This document shows positions 5,527 through 8,221 of a stretch of 8,221 bases of DNA, in pieces (position 1 is the first letter of the stretch; the number at the start of each line of letters is the position of its first letter). The position numbers and the translations under genes were made by a program. Under the pieces are notes generated by a model. That model was not told the origin of the DNA, did no database searches, and saw only the letters and a list, made by a program, of their open reading frames with translations. This stretch comes from DASZCR01 sp964246705 (GTDB lineage Bacteria; Acidobacteriota; Blastocatellia; Pyrinomonadales; Pyrinomonadaceae): the NCBI GenBank assembly GCA_964246705.1, contig CAXTRQ010000240.1:1-8221 (forward strand), written 5' to 3'.

Positions 5527-8221
5527 ATGCAAAAGTTTCAACTTTTAGCCATTGCGGCATTGTGCTTACTGCTGTTGACCTGCAACGTTTCACTACTCCA
5601 AAGTTCGCCGCTCGCACAGAAGAAGCCCGCTCGACAATCGAAGCCTCCGACGGTGCGAACTCCTGTGTCAGCGCAACAACGCGTGGGGCAATCTCGAATT
5701 TCAAATCGAAAGCCTGTGGCAACCACTGGCCTTGCAAACTCTTCCGACGCCACCGCGACGGCAGTTGAGCAACCACGCCTTGTCGTCCAACTCGGTCATA
5801 CCTCTTTCCTCAAGGGCTTCGTGACCTTCTCACGCGACGGAAAGCTTGTCGCGACAGGAACCTCCGAGGACGAGAATGTTATCGTATGGGACGTGGAGAG
5901 CGGCAGGGAAGTGCGGCGCTTGACCGGCAACAAGGGTTCCGAGGAGGCGCAGGATACCGGATGGATGTGGGGAGACTTTTCACCTGACGGGCGGATTCTC
6001 GCCGTCGGTGTCGAGCCTTATGTGAGACTGTGGGACATCGAGACCGGCAAGCTCGTGCGGCGGATGACGAGCGACCAGCACTTCTTCGCCTCGCTGGAAG
6101 AGTCGCGCACGCCGCTCGCCTTCTCGCCGGATGGGAGGCAACTCGTCGCCAACGGCTATGCGCGGCTGACGTGGGATGTGCGGACGGGTCGTCTGGCGGG
6201 GCACTCAGCTATCAAAAAAGATGTGTCCTCCGGTGAGCAGTTGTCGAAGAGTCGGCTTTCACCGGACGGACGGTTGCGCGTTGCGACGGAGCAGGGCGGC
6301 TTCGTCGTGACCGAAAAAACGTCGGGCAAGGAACTGCGGCGCATCCCTTACGACGACGACCCGCTGGCTAATGAGAATTTTCAGACGACAGACGTGCTCG
6401 CTTACGCCCTCTCACCCGACAACCGCCTGCTCGCCACAGTTACCGGCAGCTATGAAGTTTTCAGTATTAGTCTCTGGGACGTTCAGACCGGAGAGTTGCG
6501 GCGACGGCTCGAAGGCCGACCCGGCGACGGCACTCCGTTCGCTTTCACAGCCGAGGGCAAACTGCTGAACGCGGCGAGCGCATCCGAAGATCAAGGGCTG
6601 ATGCGCGTGCGCGAGATGTTGGGCGGTAGGGAGTCTGTATGGACGGCGAGCGAGGAGCCGATCGGCCAGTTTAAAATCTCGCCCGACGGCCACCTTATCG
6701 CGCTTGGCAATAAGGCTTACGGCGATGTCTATGACATAGAGACCGGCACTCTCGTCGCACGCGTCGAGGCCAAAGTTCCGCCGGAGGATGTCGCAAATTT
6801 CTACTGGGATTACCTAGGATTCACGCCCGACTCGACCGTTACTTTCCACAAAGCCAAGACGCCGACCGGCGAACAGACTTTTCGCCTCAGCACCCTCGAC
6901 TGGAAAGAGCGGAAAGCCGAACCCGGTCTCCGAGACATGCCGTTCGGGGAATACAACAATTCCGAGTTGACCTTCGTCATGACGCCCGACACGAAGACCG
7001 TCGCTTGGGAAACGACGCGCAAGGGTGCGGACGGCTCCGACGAGACGCAGTGGGTGACGGTGTGGAGCGCCGATCCTCATTTCGAGAGCAAGACCTTTCA
7101 AGTGGACGCCGATGCACAGTACCACGCACGCTCGACGCTCGGAATCTCGCCGGACGGGCGCAAGGTAATTGTCGCGACCAGAAACGACGAGACTACAGAG
7201 GAGCGGCATGCCATCGTCAAGGTTTACGACGCGGACACGGGGCGCTCACTCTTCCAGTTGCGTGCGCCGGGTCTGCGTATGATGTCGGTCGCGTGGTCGC
7301 CCGACGGGCGCACGCTCGCCACACTCTCAGGCGAAGACACGCTTAAACTCTGGGACAGTGCGACCGGACGCGAACTGAAGAAGATGGATAGCGTCGCTGA
7401 TGGCACGTCAACCGTCCAATTCTCGCCCGACAGCCGGTTCCTTCTCGCTTTCGGGACGGACGGCTTTACGCGTCTCTTCGACGTGAGCACGGGCGCGGAG
7501 TTGTGTCGTCTGTTGGCACGCGACGACGGCGACTGGATCGCCATTGACACACAGGGACGCTTCGACACCAACAACCTCGACGAGGTGAAGGGCGTTCACT
7601 GGATCGCGCCCGACAATCCCCTCCAGCCTCTACCGCTCGAAATTTTCATGCGCGATTATTATGAACCGCGCCTGCTCGCACGCATCCTCGCCGGAGAGAA
7701 GTTTGAGCCGGTGCGCCCTCTGAGCACGCTGAATCGCGTTCAGCCGCATGTCAAAATCACGAACATTGAAATTTCTAAAGACAAGCCCGAACTCGTCGAC
7801 GTCACCGTTGAAGTAGCGAAGGCGTCTGGAGAATTTCGACAGGGCGGGGCGAGGCAGACAACGCGCGAAACGGGCGTCTATGATGTGCGTCTCTTCCGCG
7901 ACGGGCAACTCGTCGGTCAATCGCCCGCCAGCGATTCCATCAACGCTTCAGCCGATGATGAGCGACACCGTTGGCAGGAAAGCACGCGCGTTAAGTTGGA
8001 AGCCAACGGCAAGCGCACAATTACATTTCCCGGCATTCGTCTGCCGCGCAAAGCGAATCTTAAAGAACTGGAATTTTCCGCCTATGCCTTTAATGAAGAT
8101 CGTGTGAAGAGCGCGACGGATAGAAAGCGATTTATCGTTCCCGAAAATTTATCTCCCGTCAAAGGTCGTGCCTACGTGATTTCAGTGGGCGTCAACGCCT
8201 ACGAGAATCCCGAATGGGATT
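5527..8221 (+). CDS. Exported WD40-repeat protein with C-terminal caspase-like (peptidase C14) domain, partial
   Basis: One reading frame stays open for 898 codons to the window edge; I translated it line by line and found no stop. Residues 1-30 look like a Sec signal (MQKF, then a hydrophobic core LLAIAALCLLLLTC, possible cleavage after SPLA); LLTC at 16-19 is a poor lipobox. A Pro/Gln/Arg-rich spacer follows to about 88. About twelve WD40-type blades span about 91-665, recognisable by FSPDG/LSPDG turns and VWDVESG/LWDIETG/LWDSATG strand ends; the last two (584-665) are the most canonical and the middle ones are degenerate. A linker with DWIAIDTQGRFD (671-682) and PLELF/YYEPRLLARIL-like sequence follows. 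Residues about 741-877 look like an Ig-like beta-sandwich (GVYDVRLFRDGQLVG). At 879 KGRAYVISVGVNAYENPEWD is the first strand of a caspase-like domain; the catalytic His and Cys lie outside. Probably a periplasmic or surface regulated protease or scaffold; target unknown. Confidence 0.87.
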   Translation, partial: MQKFQLLAIAALCLLLLTCNVSLLQSSPLAQKKPARQSKPPTVRTPVSAQQRVGQSRISNRKPVATTGLANSSDATATAVEQPRLVVQLGHTSFLKGFVTFSRDGKLVATGTSEDENVIVWDVESGREVRRLTGNKGSEEAQDTGWMWGDFSPDGRILAVGVEPYVRLWDIETGKLVRRMTSDQHFFASLEESRTPLAFSPDGRQLVANGYARLTWDVRTGRLAGHSAIKKDVSSGEQLSKSRLSPDGRLRVATEQGGFVVTEKTSGKELRRIPYDDDPLANENFQTTDVLAYALSPDNRLLATVTGSYEVFSISLWDVQTGELRRRLEGRPGDGTPFAFTAEGKLLNAASASEDQGLMRVREMLGGRESVWTASEEPIGQFKISPDGHLIALGNKAYGDVYDIETGTLVARVEAKVPPEDVANFYWDYLGFTPDSTVTFHKAKTPTGEQTFRLSTLDWKERKAEPGLRDMPFGEYNNSELTFVMTPDTKTVAWETTRKGADGSDETQWVTVWSADPHFESKTFQVDADAQYHARSTLGISPDGRKVIVATRNDETTEERHAIVKVYDADTGRSLFQLRAPGLRMMSVAWSPDGRTLATLSGEDTLKLWDSATGRELKKMDSVADGTSTVQFSPDSRFLLAFGTDGFTRLFDVSTGAELCRLLARDDGDWIAIDTQGRFDTNNLDEVKGVHWIAPDNPLQPLPLEIFMRDYYEPRLLARILAGEKFEPVRPLSTLNRVQPHVKITNIEISKDKPELVDVTVEVAKASGEFRQGGARQTTRETGVYDVRLFRDGQLVGQSPASDSINASADDERHRWQESTRVKLEANGKRTITFPGIRLPRKANLKELEFSAYAFNEDRVKSATDRKRFIVPENLSPVKGRAYVISVGVNAYENPEWD

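Noticed and set aside
5527..5586. Lipoprotein signal (LLTC lipobox) at the start of the WD40-caspase protein
   Set aside because: Thr at -1 is atypical for signal peptidase II; a Sec signal with cleavage near residue 30 is equally or more likely.
5469..5768. 99-codon plus-strand frame before and within the WD40 gene start
   Set aside because: The 5527 frame has a GGAG site, a signal peptide and 898 open codons; this one is out of frame with it.
5303..5776. 157-codon minus-strand frame across the YchJ end and the WD40 gene start
   Set aside because: It overlaps two better-supported plus-strand genes and has no recognisable domain.
1..8221. CRISPR array, tRNA or rRNA genes
   Set aside because: No regularly spaced repeats and no cloverleaf or rRNA-like sequence were seen on either strand by reading.

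Overview
The window looks like a piece of a bacterial chromosome with fairly high GC. Its accessory character suggests Acidobacteriota (Blastocatellia-like), mainly because of the large exported WD40-caspase protein. This assignment is an inference from gene content and not a measured placement. Both window ends cut genes: an HNH nuclease fragment runs off the left edge and the WD40-caspase gene runs off the right edge.

Layout. (1) Positions 1-1268 hold the 3' part of an HNH endonuclease gene (minus strand) with a complete insertion sequence next to it. The IS is 1124 bp, has 16-bp perfect terminal inverted repeats, a 5-bp target duplication (CTTAA) and an intact 356-aa IS4/IS701-like DDE transposase. 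(2) Positions 1320-3880 hold a tightly coupled minus-strand pair: a 12-TM APC-superfamily amino acid permease followed by a PLP-dependent class I/II aminotransferase. The two overlap by ATGA and the second has its own strong Shine-Dalgarno, which suggests uptake plus transamination of an amino acid. (3) Positions 4027-4900, divergent from the permease, hold the fossil of a fructose phosphotransferase locus: a complete EIIB domain, a stub of EIIC with a frameshift, then directly the C-terminal third of 1-phosphofructokinase (fruK) in a third frame. A large deletion between fruA and fruK plus small indels explains this. (4) Positions 4912-5391 hold an intact YchJ/UPF0225-type protein with a SEC-C zinc motif at each end, starting with TTG. 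(5) Positions 5392-5526 are non-coding and contain a perfect 9-bp inverted repeat. (6) From 5527 to the right edge there is one uninterrupted reading frame of 898 codons: an N-terminal export signal, about twelve WD40-type blades, a conserved linker, a probable Ig-like beta-sandwich, and the first strand of a caspase-like (peptidase C14) domain whose catalytic residues lie beyond the window.

How it fits together. The permease and aminotransferase form a plausible functional unit. The fructose system is dead as a transporter/kinase pair, and its promoter region may now mostly serve the downstream YchJ-like gene. The region shows active genome erosion (IS insertion, truncated nuclease, collapsed fru operon) beside a large surface or periplasmic repeat protein. 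The WD40-caspase protein is the most interesting item biologically; its role cannot be deduced from this window.
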